Positions 9,597-17,922 of a stretch of DNA of 64,000 bases are shown here, piece after piece. The DNA is taken from the NCBI GenBank assembly GCA_964585685.1, contig CAZPEP010000064.1, positions 104,723 through 168,722 of the forward strand. The letters are read 5' to 3'. The notes under the pieces were generated by a model. That model searched no databases and was not told the origin of the DNA. It saw nothing but the letters and a program-made list of their open reading frames with translations. The DNA is from JALHVH01 sp964585685. Lineage in GTDB: Bacteria; Acidobacteriota; Aminicenantia; Aminicenantales; Saccharicenantaceae. Each line of letters opens with the position of its first letter. The first letter of the stretch is position 1. The translations under genes were made by a program, and so were the position numbers.

Positions 9597-9911
9597 ATGA
9601 ACCGCCGAAAAGCCGATCCCGCCGAAGCGCTCGACGAGCACACCGCCGCCCATGTCGCCGAACTGTTCGCCGCGTTCAGCGACACCAGCCGCGTCCGGAT
9701 GCTGTCCGTCCTGGCCTCGGGAGAAACGAATGTCGGCGCGCTGGCCGACGCCGCGGGTCTGAGCGAATCCGCCGCGTCCCACCATCTGCGCGCCCTGCGC
9801 CATCTGCGGCTCGTCGAACCGCGTAAGGACGGCCGGCAGGTCTATTACCGGCTGGACGCTCACGCCATCGCACTGTTCCGGTATGGATTGAAACATGTCC
9901 GCCATGGGTGA
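9597..9911 (+). CDS. ArsR/SmtB-family winged-helix metalloregulator
   Basis: 104 aa, typical length. Winged-helix repressor that releases DNA when it binds a metal ion or other effector. The core reads FSDTSRVRMLSVLASGE, then the recognition helix LSESAASHHLRALRHL and the wing RKDGRQVYYRLDAHAIALF. There is no ELCVCDL-type cysteine pair in helix 3, so an arsenic or cadmium alpha3 site is unlikely. His-rich C-terminal residues (DAHAIALFRYGLKHVRH) resemble the alpha5 Zn/Co/Ni site of SmtB/NmtR proteins. The nearby P-type ATPase is the natural target, suggesting metal-responsive export. Metal identity unknown. Confidence 0.88.
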   Translation: MNRRKADPAEALDEHTAAHVAELFAAFSDTSRVRMLSVLASGETNVGALADAAGLSESAASHHLRALRHLRLVEPRKDGRQVYYRLDAHAIALFRYGLKHVRHG

Positions 9912-10146
9912 GCCGTTCTTTCCGTCCACGCGCCGCCTGTTGGCCGCGGTCTGCATCGTCTTGGCCATGGTCCTCGTGGGCTGTCTGGCTCTCCTCGATG
10001 CCGCGGAGAACAGTCATGAGGATTCGGAGATGCCCTCTATCGTCGATCTGCCCGGCCTGCGGCCGGCCCCTTGCTTGTGGATTTCGCGGGACGAGGTCAG
10101 GCTCGAAGCCCCTCTCGAGCCTCCCGTGCGCCCCCCCACGCCATAG
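9895..10146 (+). CDS. Possible small lipoprotein or membrane peptide
   Basis: 83 codons starting inside the last codons of the arsR-like gene. The N-terminus has positive residues, a hydrophobic stretch and LVGC, which could be a lipobox or one membrane span; the remainder is proline-rich and resembles nothing I recognise. The downstream stretch to 10261 also looks degenerate, so this may be debris from the same rearrangement that left the panE fragment. Weak call. Confidence 0.3.
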   Translation: MSAMGEPFFPSTRRLLAAVCIVLAMVLVGCLALLDAAENSHEDSEMPSIVDLPGLRPAPCLWISRDEVRLEAPLEPPVRPPTP

Positions 10147-10261
10147 GCGGCACGAAGCCTCCCCCTTTTCCCCATCCGGGATTCCGATTCGATTTCGGAC
10201 CCGACCCGGGGTTCCGGGAGCGCGGGTCCCTCCCAATCGTGTTCTCAGGAGGTCAAACATC

Positions 10262-10345
10262 ATGAACATACTGGTTTACGGCGCCGGCGTCCTTGGCAGT
10301 CTGTACGCGGCGCGTCTTCGCAGCGCCGGACACGATTCTCCATGA
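10262..10345 (+). pseudogene. 5' remnant of ketopantoate reductase (panE/apbA)
   Basis: 27 codons encode MNILVYGAGVLGSLYAARL, the NAD(P)-binding N-terminus of 2-dehydropantoate 2-reductase with the GxGxxG loop, preceded by an AGGAGG ribosome site at 10246-10251. The frame then meets TGA, which overlaps the first ATG of the P-type ATPase (ATGA). The other 270 or so residues of PanE are missing. A deletion has joined the beginning of panE to the ATPase, which may now be translated through coupling from this leader peptide. Confidence 0.7.
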
Positions 10346-12942
10346 GACCCGAGGCACCTATGAACGACAATTCCATCCCCCTTCATGAAAAAGATTTCGC
10401 CGGCCTAACCCAGGCCGAGGTCGAGGAACGGCTAGCCGTGGACGGATACAACGAACTGCCGTCGTCCAAGAAGCGGAGCTTGCTTCGGATCGTGCTCGAG
10501 GTCGTGCGCGAACCGATGTTCCTCCTGCTCATCGCCTGCGGAGTCCTCTATCTCATCCTGGGTGACATGGAGGAGGCCCTGATGCTCCTGGGCTTCGTGT
10601 TCGTGGTCATGGCCATCACCCTGTACCAGGAGCAGAAAACGGAGCGGGCCCTGGAGGCCCTGCGCGACCTTTCCAGTCCCCGCGCTCTCGTCATCCGCAA
10701 CGGCCAACGCCAGCGGATCGCGGGCCGGGACGTCGTCCGCGGGGACATCGTCCTCGTCGCCGAGGGCGACAGGGTTCCGGCGGACGCGGTGCTGCTCTCC
10801 GGCAGGAACGTCCAGGTGGACGAATCCCTGCTGACCGGCGAATCCGTACCGGTGAGAAAATCGGCCTGGGACGGCCTCCAGCCGATGGGCCGTCCCGGCG
10901 GGGACGACCTTCCCTTTGTCTATTCGGGGACGCTCGTGGTGAAGGGCCAGGGCATCGCCCGGGTGGAAACCACCGGGCCGCGCACTGAGATCGGCAAGAT
11001 CGGCAAGGCCCTCCAGACCCTCGAGCCTGAGGAAACGACGCTCCAGCGGCAGACAGGCCGGATCGTCAGGAACTTCGCCTTCCTCGGCCTCGGGCTGTGC
11101 GCGATGGTCGTGGCCGTCTTCACGCTGACCCGGGGCGATCTGGTGGGAGGGGTCCTGGCTGGGTTGACGCTGGCCATGGCCACTCTGCCCGAGGAATTCC
11201 CCGTCGTCCTGACCATCTTTCTGGCCCTAGGCGCATGGCGGATTTCCAGGCACCGGGTCCTGACCCGGCGCGTCCCGGCCGTAGAAACGCTCGGTGCCGC
11301 CACGGTCCTGTGCGTAGACAAGACGGGGACCCTGACGCTCAACCACATGACGGTGACGCATCTGGCCGGATTCGACGGGCTCCATGCCCTGCCGGACCAG
11401 CCGGCCGTCCTTCCCGTCGGCCTCCGCAAGATCGTCGAATACGCCCTCCTGGCCAGCCCGGAGAATCCCTATGACCCTATGGAAAAGGCGATCCGCGAGC
11501 TGCGCGGACGCACCGTTTGTCCCCCCGAACATTTTCACGACGATTGGACATTCGTCAGAGAATACCCTCTGACCGAAAAAATCCTGGCCATGTCGCGCGT
11601 CTGGCTGCCCACCGGGTCCCCGGAAGCGCTCGTCACGGTCAAGGGGGCTCCCGAAACGATCGCCGACCTGTGCCGCATGCTTCCGGAGGAGCGTCGGGCG
11701 CTCATCGGCCGGGTCAACGATATGGCCGGCCAGGGCCTTCGGGTTCTCGGCGTGGCCAGGGCGTCGCATGACCCGGCCGCTTTACCCGAAAGCCAGCTCG
11801 GATTCGCCTTCGAGTTCATCGGGCTCCTGGGGCTCGAAGACCCCGTCCGCCCGGGCGTCCCCGAGGCCGTGGCCGAGTGCCATCGGGCCGGCATCCGCGT
11901 CCTCATGATCACCGGCGATTATCCGGTCACAGCCCAGCACATCGCCGCGGAGATCGGCCTGAGGCCCCTCGGCAGAGTCATAACCGGGGCCGAATTGGAC
12001 AGGATGAGCGACAGCGAGCTCCGCGAGCGGATCAAGGAGACAGGCATCTTCGCCAGGGCAGTCCCGGAGCAAAAGCTCCGCCTCGTGCAGGCCCTGAAGG
12101 CCAACGGCGAGGTCGTGGCCATGACCGGGGACGGCGTCAACGACGCGCCGGCGCTCAAGGCCGCCCACATCGGCATCGCCATGGGCGGCCGCGGCACGGA
12201 TGTGGCCCGGGAGGCCGCGGCGCTCGTCCTGCTCGACGATAACTTCGCCTCCATCGTCAAAGCCATCCGAATGGGTCGCCGCATCTTCGACAATCTGAAG
12301 AAGGCAATGACATTCATCTTCTCGGTCCACATTCCTATCGCGGGAATGTCGCTCGTGCCGGTTCTCTTCAAGTGGCCGCTGGCCATGCTCCCCATCCACA
12401 TCGTTTTTCTGGAGCTCATCATCGACCCGGCCTGCACGGTCGTCTTCGAGATGGAGGCCGACGAGGACGATGTCATGAGCCGGCCGCCGCGCCGCCTGGA
12501 CGAACCGCTGTTCGGGAAACCGATGGTCCGCACCGGCCTGTTCCAGGGCTTGGGCGTGCTGGCCGTCGTTCTGGCTGTTTACGGGTTTAACCTTCTCTCC
12601 GGAGCCGGCGAATCCACCGCTAGAATGATGAGCTTTTCGCTCCTAGTCATCGCCAACCTCGGCCTAATCCTGGCCAACCGCTCCCGGACGCGGTCGCTCA
12701 TGGCCACGCTGCGAACGCCCAATCCGGCCATGTGGTGGGTGGCCGGCGGAGCGATGGTGTTTCTCGGGCTGGCGATTTCCGTGCCCTTTTTCCGGGGGCT
12801 GTTCCGGTTCGGGACCGCTCCTGCGTGGCAATGGGCGGCCGTGGCTCTCGCCGGCCTGATCAGCATCCAGGTCTCGGCAAGCGTGAAAACCCGTTTTGTG
12901 CGCCGACTGCTCGGAACTTCCGGCGGGCAGGGTGACGGATAA
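10342..12942 (+). CDS. Cation-transporting P-type ATPase (P2-like)
   Basis: 866 aa inner-membrane ion pump. Motifs in order: TGESVPV (actuator domain) near residue 168, phosphorylation motif DKTGTLT near 326, GDGVNDAPALKAAHIGIAMG near 597, then C-terminal membrane segments. The N-terminal cation-ATPase domain resembles Ca2+/PMCA-like P2 pumps and there is no CxxC or His-rich metal domain, so it is not a P1B heavy-metal pump. The membrane-4 motif reads PEEFPVV around residue 283 instead of PEGLP of Ca2+ pumps, so the ion is uncertain. Start may be 10342 (coupled to the panE remnant) or ATG 10360. Probably controlled by the upstream ArsR-type repressor. Confidence 0.9.
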   Translation: MRPEAPMNDNSIPLHEKDFAGLTQAEVEERLAVDGYNELPSSKKRSLLRIVLEVVREPMFLLLIACGVLYLILGDMEEALMLLGFVFVVMAITLYQEQKTERALEALRDLSSPRALVIRNGQRQRIAGRDVVRGDIVLVAEGDRVPADAVLLSGRNVQVDESLLTGESVPVRKSAWDGLQPMGRPGGDDLPFVYSGTLVVKGQGIARVETTGPRTEIGKIGKALQTLEPEETTLQRQTGRIVRNFAFLGLGLCAMVVAVFTLTRGDLVGGVLAGLTLAMATLPEEFPVVLTIFLALGAWRISRHRVLTRRVPAVETLGAATVLCVDKTGTLTLNHMTVTHLAGFDGLHALPDQPAVLPVGLRKIVEYALLASPENPYDPMEKAIRELRGRTVCPPEHFHDDWTFVREYPLTEKILAMSRVWLPTGSPEALVTVKGAPETIADLCRMLPEERRALIGRVNDMAGQGLRVLGVARASHDPAALPESQLGFAFEFIGLLGLEDPVRPGVPEAVAECHRAGIRVLMITGDYPVTAQHIAAEIGLRPLGRVITGAELDRMSDSELRERIKETGIFARAVPEQKLRLVQALKANGEVVAMTGDGVNDAPALKAAHIGIAMGGRGTDVAREAAALVLLDDNFASIVKAIRMGRRIFDNLKKAMTFIFSVHIPIAGMSLVPVLFKWPLAMLPIHIVFLELIIDPACTVVFEMEADEDDVMSRPPRRLDEPLFGKPMVRTGLFQGLGVLAVVLAVYGFNLLSGAGESTARMMSFSLLVIANLGLILANRSRTRSLMATLRTPNPAMWWVAGGAMVFLGLAISVPFFRGLFRFGTAPAWQWAAVALAGLISIQVSASVKTRFVRRLLGTSGGQGDG

Positions 12943-13314
12943 CCCGTCCCGTTCATCGATAGAAAAGGAAAACACAACCCGGAAAATGCGAGTTGGTTTT
13001 GATCGACGACGGCTACCGGCGGGAGGGGACCCCGTCCGCCGCCGTTCGGGTCCCGGAGCACTCGGAGGCGCTCGCCCCGATCGCCTGCGCCGGAGCCCTC
13101 CCCCTCGAGGAGGTCCCCAGCATCGAAAAGGTCAACCGGCGGAATACGCGGCAGATCCGGAAAAGAGCCGATGAACTGGCCAAGCTGCTGCCCGGAAAAG
13201 AAGCCGTTTTCGCGGCGTCCGTCCGGGCCCAGGAGGAGGCCTGCGCCAGCCTCGAGAGCCATGTCGTTTGCGTCACCTGGGTCCTGGAAAAGCCTGATCA
13301 AGAAAGGAGCATTC
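12943..13314 (+). other. Gap with only a weak reading frame
   Basis: A 111-codon frame (12993-13328, TTG start) crosses this interval and runs into the next gene. Its product (VLIDDGYRREG...) matches no family I recognise and has no convincing ribosome site. No terminator hairpin is evident. I treat it as non-coding or decayed. Confidence 0.4.
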
Positions 13315-13932
13315 ATGAAACTCGCTAAACTGTCTATCCTTGCATTCGTCCTTGCGGCCGCCCTGCCTCTTGGCCTGGGCGCAGCGGACGGCGGCGGCTG
13401 GTTCGTCTTCGCCGGGCCCTCGTTTTCCGACCTGTCCATCCCGGTGGCTTCCGGCGATAAGGGCTACCGGCTGGGCTTCGTGACGGGCGCGGGATACGAG
13501 GTCCCCATGAACGGCGTTTTTTCGCTTCTGGCCCATGCTTTATGCACCACGGGCGGCACCCATGTGGATTTTGGCGAAACGAGCGATATGACCTATTCCG
13601 GCAGCGCCGTCGCCTTCCCTGTATTGCTGAAGATCAAGCCCGGCCGGGGGTTGGCGCCTTTTTTATTGGCCGGCGGCTACGCGGGCTGGATGTTCTCTCC
13701 CCGCCTGGAGATCGACACGAACGGGTCGAGCTCCGAAGCCTCCATCCACGCGGCCGACGTCCGTCCCTTCCTCTACGGCCTGGCAGCGGGAGCTGGATTC
13801 GAGTTCAAGCTAGGCACGGCGGGGTTATTCGTCAATGCTCTGTACAGCTATGGGCTGTCGAATCTGGCCAAAACCGGAACACAGAAAGTCCGGCCGAGCG
13901 CGCTCAATCTGCTCGTCGGCTTCCGGTTCTAG
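13315..13932 (+). CDS. Outer-membrane beta-barrel protein
   Basis: 205 aa. Signal peptide MKLAKLSILAFVLAAALPLGLGAA, followed by alternating aromatic/hydrophobic strands (WFVFAGPSFSDLSI, GYRLGFVTGAGYEV, LAPFLLAGGYAGWMF, FLYGLAAGAGFEF) and a C-terminal phenylalanine in LNLLVGFRF, the BamA recognition end of outer-membrane barrels. Length suggests eight strands (OmpX/OmpW-like size). AAAGGAG lies 5 nt before ATG 13315, deciding the start over an upstream extension that does not look like protein. Role unknown. Confidence 0.8.
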   Translation: MKLAKLSILAFVLAAALPLGLGAADGGGWFVFAGPSFSDLSIPVASGDKGYRLGFVTGAGYEVPMNGVFSLLAHALCTTGGTHVDFGETSDMTYSGSAVAFPVLLKIKPGRGLAPFLLAGGYAGWMFSPRLEIDTNGSSSEASIHAADVRPFLYGLAAGAGFEFKLGTAGLFVNALYSYGLSNLAKTGTQKVRPSALNLLVGFRF

Positions 13933-13959
13933 AGCCCAGGGGCAGGGCGCGGGCCTGGA

Positions 13960-14394
13960 TCAAGGCTTGACAGCGGCTAGGCAGGACCGGTATTCCCGCA
14001 GAAAGTCCTTGACGATATCGTCCTTGGAGAGGTCCGCGATCTCGGCGGGGCGGGCCCCCGTCTTGAACCCGCCCTCGGACCTGAGCCCGCCGCCCGACGG
14101 GACCTGGTAATAAGACTCGGGATGGGGGCGCGTTCCGCGGACCACGATCCGATAGTTCAACTCGAGACGCCCCTGGAAACGGACATCGATGGAAGCGTGA
14201 TCGTCCCCGACGTCGATCGCAACCTCACGGCCGTAGCGCCCGAGCTCCTTCCTGATTTCCTTAAAGGCCGGCTTAACCCGGGACGCGTAGAATTTACGGA
14301 CCTCGGCCCGAGTCCCGGCGTCGGGTCCCCCAGCCGCCTTGCCGGAGCTCCTCTCCGCGAAGAATGCTTTGAGATCGTCCTTCCAATCCGTCAC
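13960..14394 (-). CDS. Hypothetical charged cytoplasmic protein
   Basis: 144 aa, no signal or membrane segment. It starts with MTDWKDDLKAFFAER and contains VDVRF-type and LNYRIVVRG beta strands flanked by helical segments rich in Lys, Arg and Glu. I recognise no family. Codon use matches the neighbouring genes, supporting a real gene. It converges on the barrel-protein gene and is divergent from the lipid kinase. Confidence 0.6.
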   Translation of the reverse strand: MTDWKDDLKAFFAERSSGKAAGGPDAGTRAEVRKFYASRVKPAFKEIRKELGRYGREVAIDVGDDHASIDVRFQGRLELNYRIVVRGTRPHPESYYQVPSGGGLRSEGGFKTGARPAEIADLSKDDIVKDFLREYRSCLAAVKP

Positions 14395-14570
14395 CGCTTC
14401 ACCTCGCGACCCTCAGCTTACTCCAGGGAGCCGCCCAATATCAACCCGTTCGACTCCCAGGCCTGAAGCCCGGGGCATGCTCTGGATTAATGCTGAGCAC
14501 CACCCGCTAATAAATTCGGAGTGGGCGGTATCGAACGTATCAATCCCCCCGGGAACGCCGCTCGCAAGGG

Positions 14571-14599
14571 TTGAACTTTTATCCCGGGAATGATATAAG
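14571..14599 (+). promoter_or_regulatory. Promoter for the lipid kinase-acyltransferase operon; predicted leaderless
   Basis: TTGAAC (14571-14576), 17 bp, TATAAG (14594-14599). Six nt after the -10 box is the in-frame GTG at 14606, so the transcript would begin at or next to a start codon, the same geometry as at maf. Confidence 0.65.
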
Positions 14600-14605
14600 C
14601 GGCTG

Positions 14606-15520
14606 GTGGGCCCTAAAATGAGAACGCTCCTCATCGTCAATCCCGCCGCGGGTTATGGCCGGGGCGAAAAATGCTACCGCCGTCTCGAACCGCGGCTCCT
14701 GCGGGAGATCCCGGGGCTCGAGGTGCGCTTTTCCGAGCGTCCGGGCCACGCCGTCGAACTCGGCCGGCGGGCCGCCGAAGAAGGATTCCCTCGCGTCCTC
14801 TGCCTTGGGGGAGACGGGACCGTTTACGAGGTCATTAACGGCCTTTACGCCGGAGGCCCCCCCTCCTGCCCCGTCGAGGTCGGGCCGATCCCGGCGGGAA
14901 CAGGCAATTCGTTCCTCCGCGATTTCGGCATCATCAAGCCCGAGGAGGCCTTGGAGAACATCCTGGCCGGGCGGCGTCACCGGGTCGACCTCGTCGCATT
15001 CGAGTACCGCGAGGGGGGGCGGACGGAACGGCGCCTATCCCTGAACATCATAGGCGTCGGGCTCATCGCCGATATCCTCAAGCTGACGAACGAACGGCTT
15101 AAGGGCTTCGGCGCGCTCGGCTACAGCATCGCCGTCCTCATCCGGCTGGCCAAGGGCATGGACAATCGAATCGACATCGAGACCGACGGCCGGGCCTGGA
15201 CCGTCCGGGACAGCGCCCTGGTCATTTCCAATTCCAAGTACACGGGAGGCGGGATGATGATCGCCCCGCCGGCCGACGTCGCCGACGGCAGGGCGGACCT
15301 CGTCGTCTTTCGGGGCGTGAACCGGAGAGAGATCGTCTCCATCTTCAGCCGCGTTTTTTCCGGCGCCCATATGCGTCACCCCAAAGTCGAAGCCACCGCC
15401 GCGGTCGATATCTCCGTCTCCGGGACCCCGCCCCTGCGGGTCATGGCCGACGGCGAGCTCCTCGGCGAGACGCCGCTAAGGGCCAGTGTGCTTCCCGGAG
15501 CGCTGACGATCCTGGCATGA
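14606..15520 (+). CDS. Diacylglycerol/lipid kinase (DagK/YegS family)
   Basis: 304 aa. Transfers phosphate from ATP to diacylglycerol or a similar lipid at the inner membrane. Conserved motifs are LIVNPAAGYGRG at the N-terminus and CLGGDGTVYEVINGL near residue 70 (the GGDGT nucleotide loop); PIPAGTGNSFLRDF follows. The late MADGELLGETPL is the usual C-terminal family motif. GTG 14606 is used because the promoter predicts an mRNA starting there; ATG 14618 (MRTLLIVNP) is the homology-based alternative. The gene overlaps plsC by 4 nt, so phosphatidic acid chemistry is shared between the two. Confidence 0.9.
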   Translation: MGPKMRTLLIVNPAAGYGRGEKCYRRLEPRLLREIPGLEVRFSERPGHAVELGRRAAEEGFPRVLCLGGDGTVYEVINGLYAGGPPSCPVEVGPIPAGTGNSFLRDFGIIKPEEALENILAGRRHRVDLVAFEYREGGRTERRLSLNIIGVGLIADILKLTNERLKGFGALGYSIAVLIRLAKGMDNRIDIETDGRAWTVRDSALVISNSKYTGGGMMIAPPADVADGRADLVVFRGVNRREIVSIFSRVFSGAHMRHPKVEATAAVDISVSGTPPLRVMADGELLGETPLRASVLPGALTILA

Positions 15521-16251
15521 GGCGCGTTCTCGAGTCCGCGCGGTCGACGCTCATCTGGATAGCCGTACTCCCCGTCCTCACGGTTGCCTGCCTCCTCATC
15601 ATCGGCCTGTCCCTTGTCCATCGGGGCAAGGCCCTGGACGGCCTGATGAAGGCCGCCAGCAGGTTCATCCTCGCCTGCTGCGGCGTCCGGGTCCGGATCG
15701 GGGGCTTGGGGAACATCGCGCCGAGAGGCCGGTACATCGTGATGATGAATCACGTCAACTTCTTCGATCCCCTCGTCTTCTATTCCCGTTTCCCCGGCGT
15801 GGCCCGAGCTATCGAGGAGGAGAGCCACTTCCGGTGGCCCTTTTATGGCTGGATGCTCCGCCGTGTCGGCATGATCCCCATCAGCCGGAAGGACCCGTCA
15901 AAGGCTCGGGAAAGCCTTGCCGAGGCAGCCGCCCTTGTCCGGGAACGGCCCGAATATTCCATCGTCATCCTTCCGGAGGGGACACGGACCCGGGACGGGA
16001 AATTGGGCCCGTTCAAGCGCGGCGGGTTCTACCTAGCCCTGGAGACCGGCTTGGACATCCTTCCCGTCGTCCAGTCCGGCGCCTTCCGCATCAACCGTAA
16101 GGGCAGCTTCCTTATCCGGCCCGGGAAGGTCAACCTCGCCGTCCTCCCTCCCGTTCCCGTCGCCGGATACGCCCGGGACGCCGTCGGAGAGCTGGCGGAC
16201 CGTACTAGGTCCGTCTTCCTGGAAGCGCTTGGCGAGCCGGGTTCCCTCTAA
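15517..16251 (+). CDS. plsC: 1-acyl-sn-glycerol-3-phosphate acyltransferase
   Basis: 244 aa. Adds the second acyl chain to lysophosphatidic acid. An N-terminal hydrophobic anchor (residues 10-32) is followed by the catalytic NHVNFFD (NHx4D) near residue 77. The glycerol-phosphate binding motif is PEGTRTRDG near 151, and FKRGGFYLA follows. ATG overlaps the lipid kinase stop (ATGA). The 3' end overlaps the convergent esterase gene by 4 nt, with no room for a dedicated terminator. Confidence 0.92.
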   Translation: MRRVLESARSTLIWIAVLPVLTVACLLIIGLSLVHRGKALDGLMKAASRFILACCGVRVRIGGLGNIAPRGRYIVMMNHVNFFDPLVFYSRFPGVARAIEEESHFRWPFYGWMLRRVGMIPISRKDPSKARESLAEAAALVRERPEYSIVILPEGTRTRDGKLGPFKRGGFYLALETGLDILPVVQSGAFRINRKGSFLIRPGKVNLAVLPPVPVAGYARDAVGELADRTRSVFLEALGEPGSL

Positions 16252-17444
16252 CGGACGTCCCCCAACTCTTTCAGTTTCGTCTTGGAATTCTCCAAGATCC
16301 GTTTGGCGAAGTCGCTGTCTCCGGGGTTGATATCGACCGCCCGGCGGTAGTGCTTGATGGCGCTCTCCTTGTCACCCGAGATCATATAGGCTTCCGCGAG
16401 GCTGTCGAGGGCGTTGAAGGACTGGGGAAAACGGCGGACTGTGTACGCGAGGATCCTGATGGCCTCCTCACGCCTGTCCCGGGCAATTAGTTGATAACCG
16501 AGAGCATTGAGCCTAATTTCAGAGAGCAGGGAAGAATCGTCGAACCCGTATTTCCCCCAGAGGGCCTCCCCCTCCGCGAGTCTTGCCTCGATCTTTTCGA
16601 TGTCGGCGGACCTCAGGATGTCTTCGGGGAACTTCCAGCCGTCGAAGATGAACAGCAGCCCGTCATAAGTGTTCCGGCCGACCATGGATCCGTGATCACC
16701 CTCCACCCAGGCGCTCTTCCGGACCAGCCCGGCGAGAGGAGCTTCGTTCATCCATTTTTCGAGCGCCTTGTAAGTATCGATCGTCAGTTCGGCTTCCGCT
16801 TTCCCGACCGTCATGAACAACCGTTTCCCGTCCAGGTTCCGTTCTTTTGCCAGCTTGTCCATGTTCTTCAGCCAGTATCCGTCATCGACCTGGAACCAGG
16901 GACTGCCCGCGATATAGGCTGAGAACAGGTCCGGAGCGTTGAACATCGTGTACATCGTGAACAGCCCGCCCACGGAGTGGCCGTACAGGATCCGGAAGGC
17001 GTTCGTCCGGTAATTCTTCTCCACGAAGGGGATGAGTTCCTCCTTGAGGAATTGGATGGACCTATCGGCTCCCGCGAGGTTCTCGCCGCGCCGCTCGAAG
17101 GGCGTCGGCACGTAGCCGTCGTCGAAGCTGGGGACACCGACGACGATCATCCCCGGGATCTCCTGGATGCGCGAGAGGATCTGGACGGTCCCGTGATCAT
17201 AGGCAAAGCTGAAGGCACCGTTGAGGACGTATAGGACCGGATAACGCGCGGAGCCGGCGTCATACCCGTCGGGAATAGAGACCTGGACGTTCACGTCCTT
17301 GCCGAGGACCTTCGAGGTTAGCGGCACGGTTCGGCCGATGACGATCTCGGTTTCTTGGGCCAGGGCGGCCGGGCCCGGCACCGACAGGCCAAAGGCGGCA
17401 AGGGTCGCCAGCACAAAGACGGTCCCGTGGAACGAACGTTTCAT
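16248..17444 (-). CDS. Secreted esterase (alpha/beta hydrolase, PF00756 type) with C-terminal TPR
   Basis: 398 aa. Signal peptide of about 30 residues ending near AALAQE. The hydrolase domain has YPVLYVLNG, GMIVVGVPS, and the nucleophile elbow GHSVGGLF (serine in GxSxG), as in IroE/Fes-like and esterase D-like enzymes that cut siderophore or acyl esters. The last 75 residues contain TPR-like helices (FNALDSLAEAYMISGDKESAIKHYRRAV). Start ATG 17444 has AGGAGG 7 nt upstream; a frame extension further upstream is not needed. Substrate unknown. Confidence 0.85.
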   Translation of the reverse strand: MKRSFHGTVFVLATLAAFGLSVPGPAALAQETEIVIGRTVPLTSKVLGKDVNVQVSIPDGYDAGSARYPVLYVLNGAFSFAYDHGTVQILSRIQEIPGMIVVGVPSFDDGYVPTPFERRGENLAGADRSIQFLKEELIPFVEKNYRTNAFRILYGHSVGGLFTMYTMFNAPDLFSAYIAGSPWFQVDDGYWLKNMDKLAKERNLDGKRLFMTVGKAEAELTIDTYKALEKWMNEAPLAGLVRKSAWVEGDHGSMVGRNTYDGLLFIFDGWKFPEDILRSADIEKIEARLAEGEALWGKYGFDDSSLLSEIRLNALGYQLIARDRREEAIRILAYTVRRFPQSFNALDSLAEAYMISGDKESAIKHYRRAVDINPGDSDFAKRILENSKTKLKELGDVR

Positions 17445-17843
17445 GGTAAACCTCCTACGGATCGATAAAATCGATGCCTGCAACTTGCATGCCAACTGAA
17501 CGTCCCGGAAGATCCTTTCAAGGATCACCCGTCCAAGCCTGATAAACCGTCCCTCCGGCCCCCCGGAAACGCCATTCTTGACCGGGCATCCGGAGCCGGC
17601 TATGGAAAGACGGTCCGTTTCTTTACATTTTGCCGGGCCGCAGCCGCTCCGGGATTTTGTCCTCGCCCATGCCTCGGGGTCTGCGCCTTTGCTTCGAGGA
17701 CTACGGGGCCAGCAGCCTCCTCCCCTGGAGGGAAAAGGAACGGGAGGCTTCCTACGCGGCCGGGCGCGGCGTTGATCCGGGACATCGTCACGGCCGGGCC
17801 CTCGGGACAGGGGCTATCGGCACGCCCCGACGATGAGCGGGGA

Positions 17844-17872
17844 TGGACTCGGGCGCGTCGTTTGGATATCAT
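17844..17872 (+). promoter_or_regulatory. Probable promoter of the dipeptidyl peptidase III gene
   Basis: TGGACT (17844-17849), 17 bp, TATCAT (17867-17872). It lies in the 478-nt divergent gap between the esterase and peptidase genes; apart from the two gene starts I see no other feature there. Confidence 0.4.
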
Positions 17873-17922
17873 AAGCTCACGGCGTCGCAACCGCCGAAAA
17901 TTCCATGGAGAGGTCGATGCGC

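Noticed and set aside
9895..10146. Considered as a functional partner of the ArsR regulator
   Set aside because: Kept only as a weak small-protein call; overlaps the regulator's end and is followed by debris.
12993..13328. Short plus-strand frame after the P-type ATPase
   Set aside because: TTG start without ribosome site, no family, overlaps the start of the beta-barrel gene.
17530..17904. Possible short genes in the gap between the esterase and peptidase genes
   Set aside because: Several frames of 65-105 codons overlap in all directions without motifs or ribosome sites.
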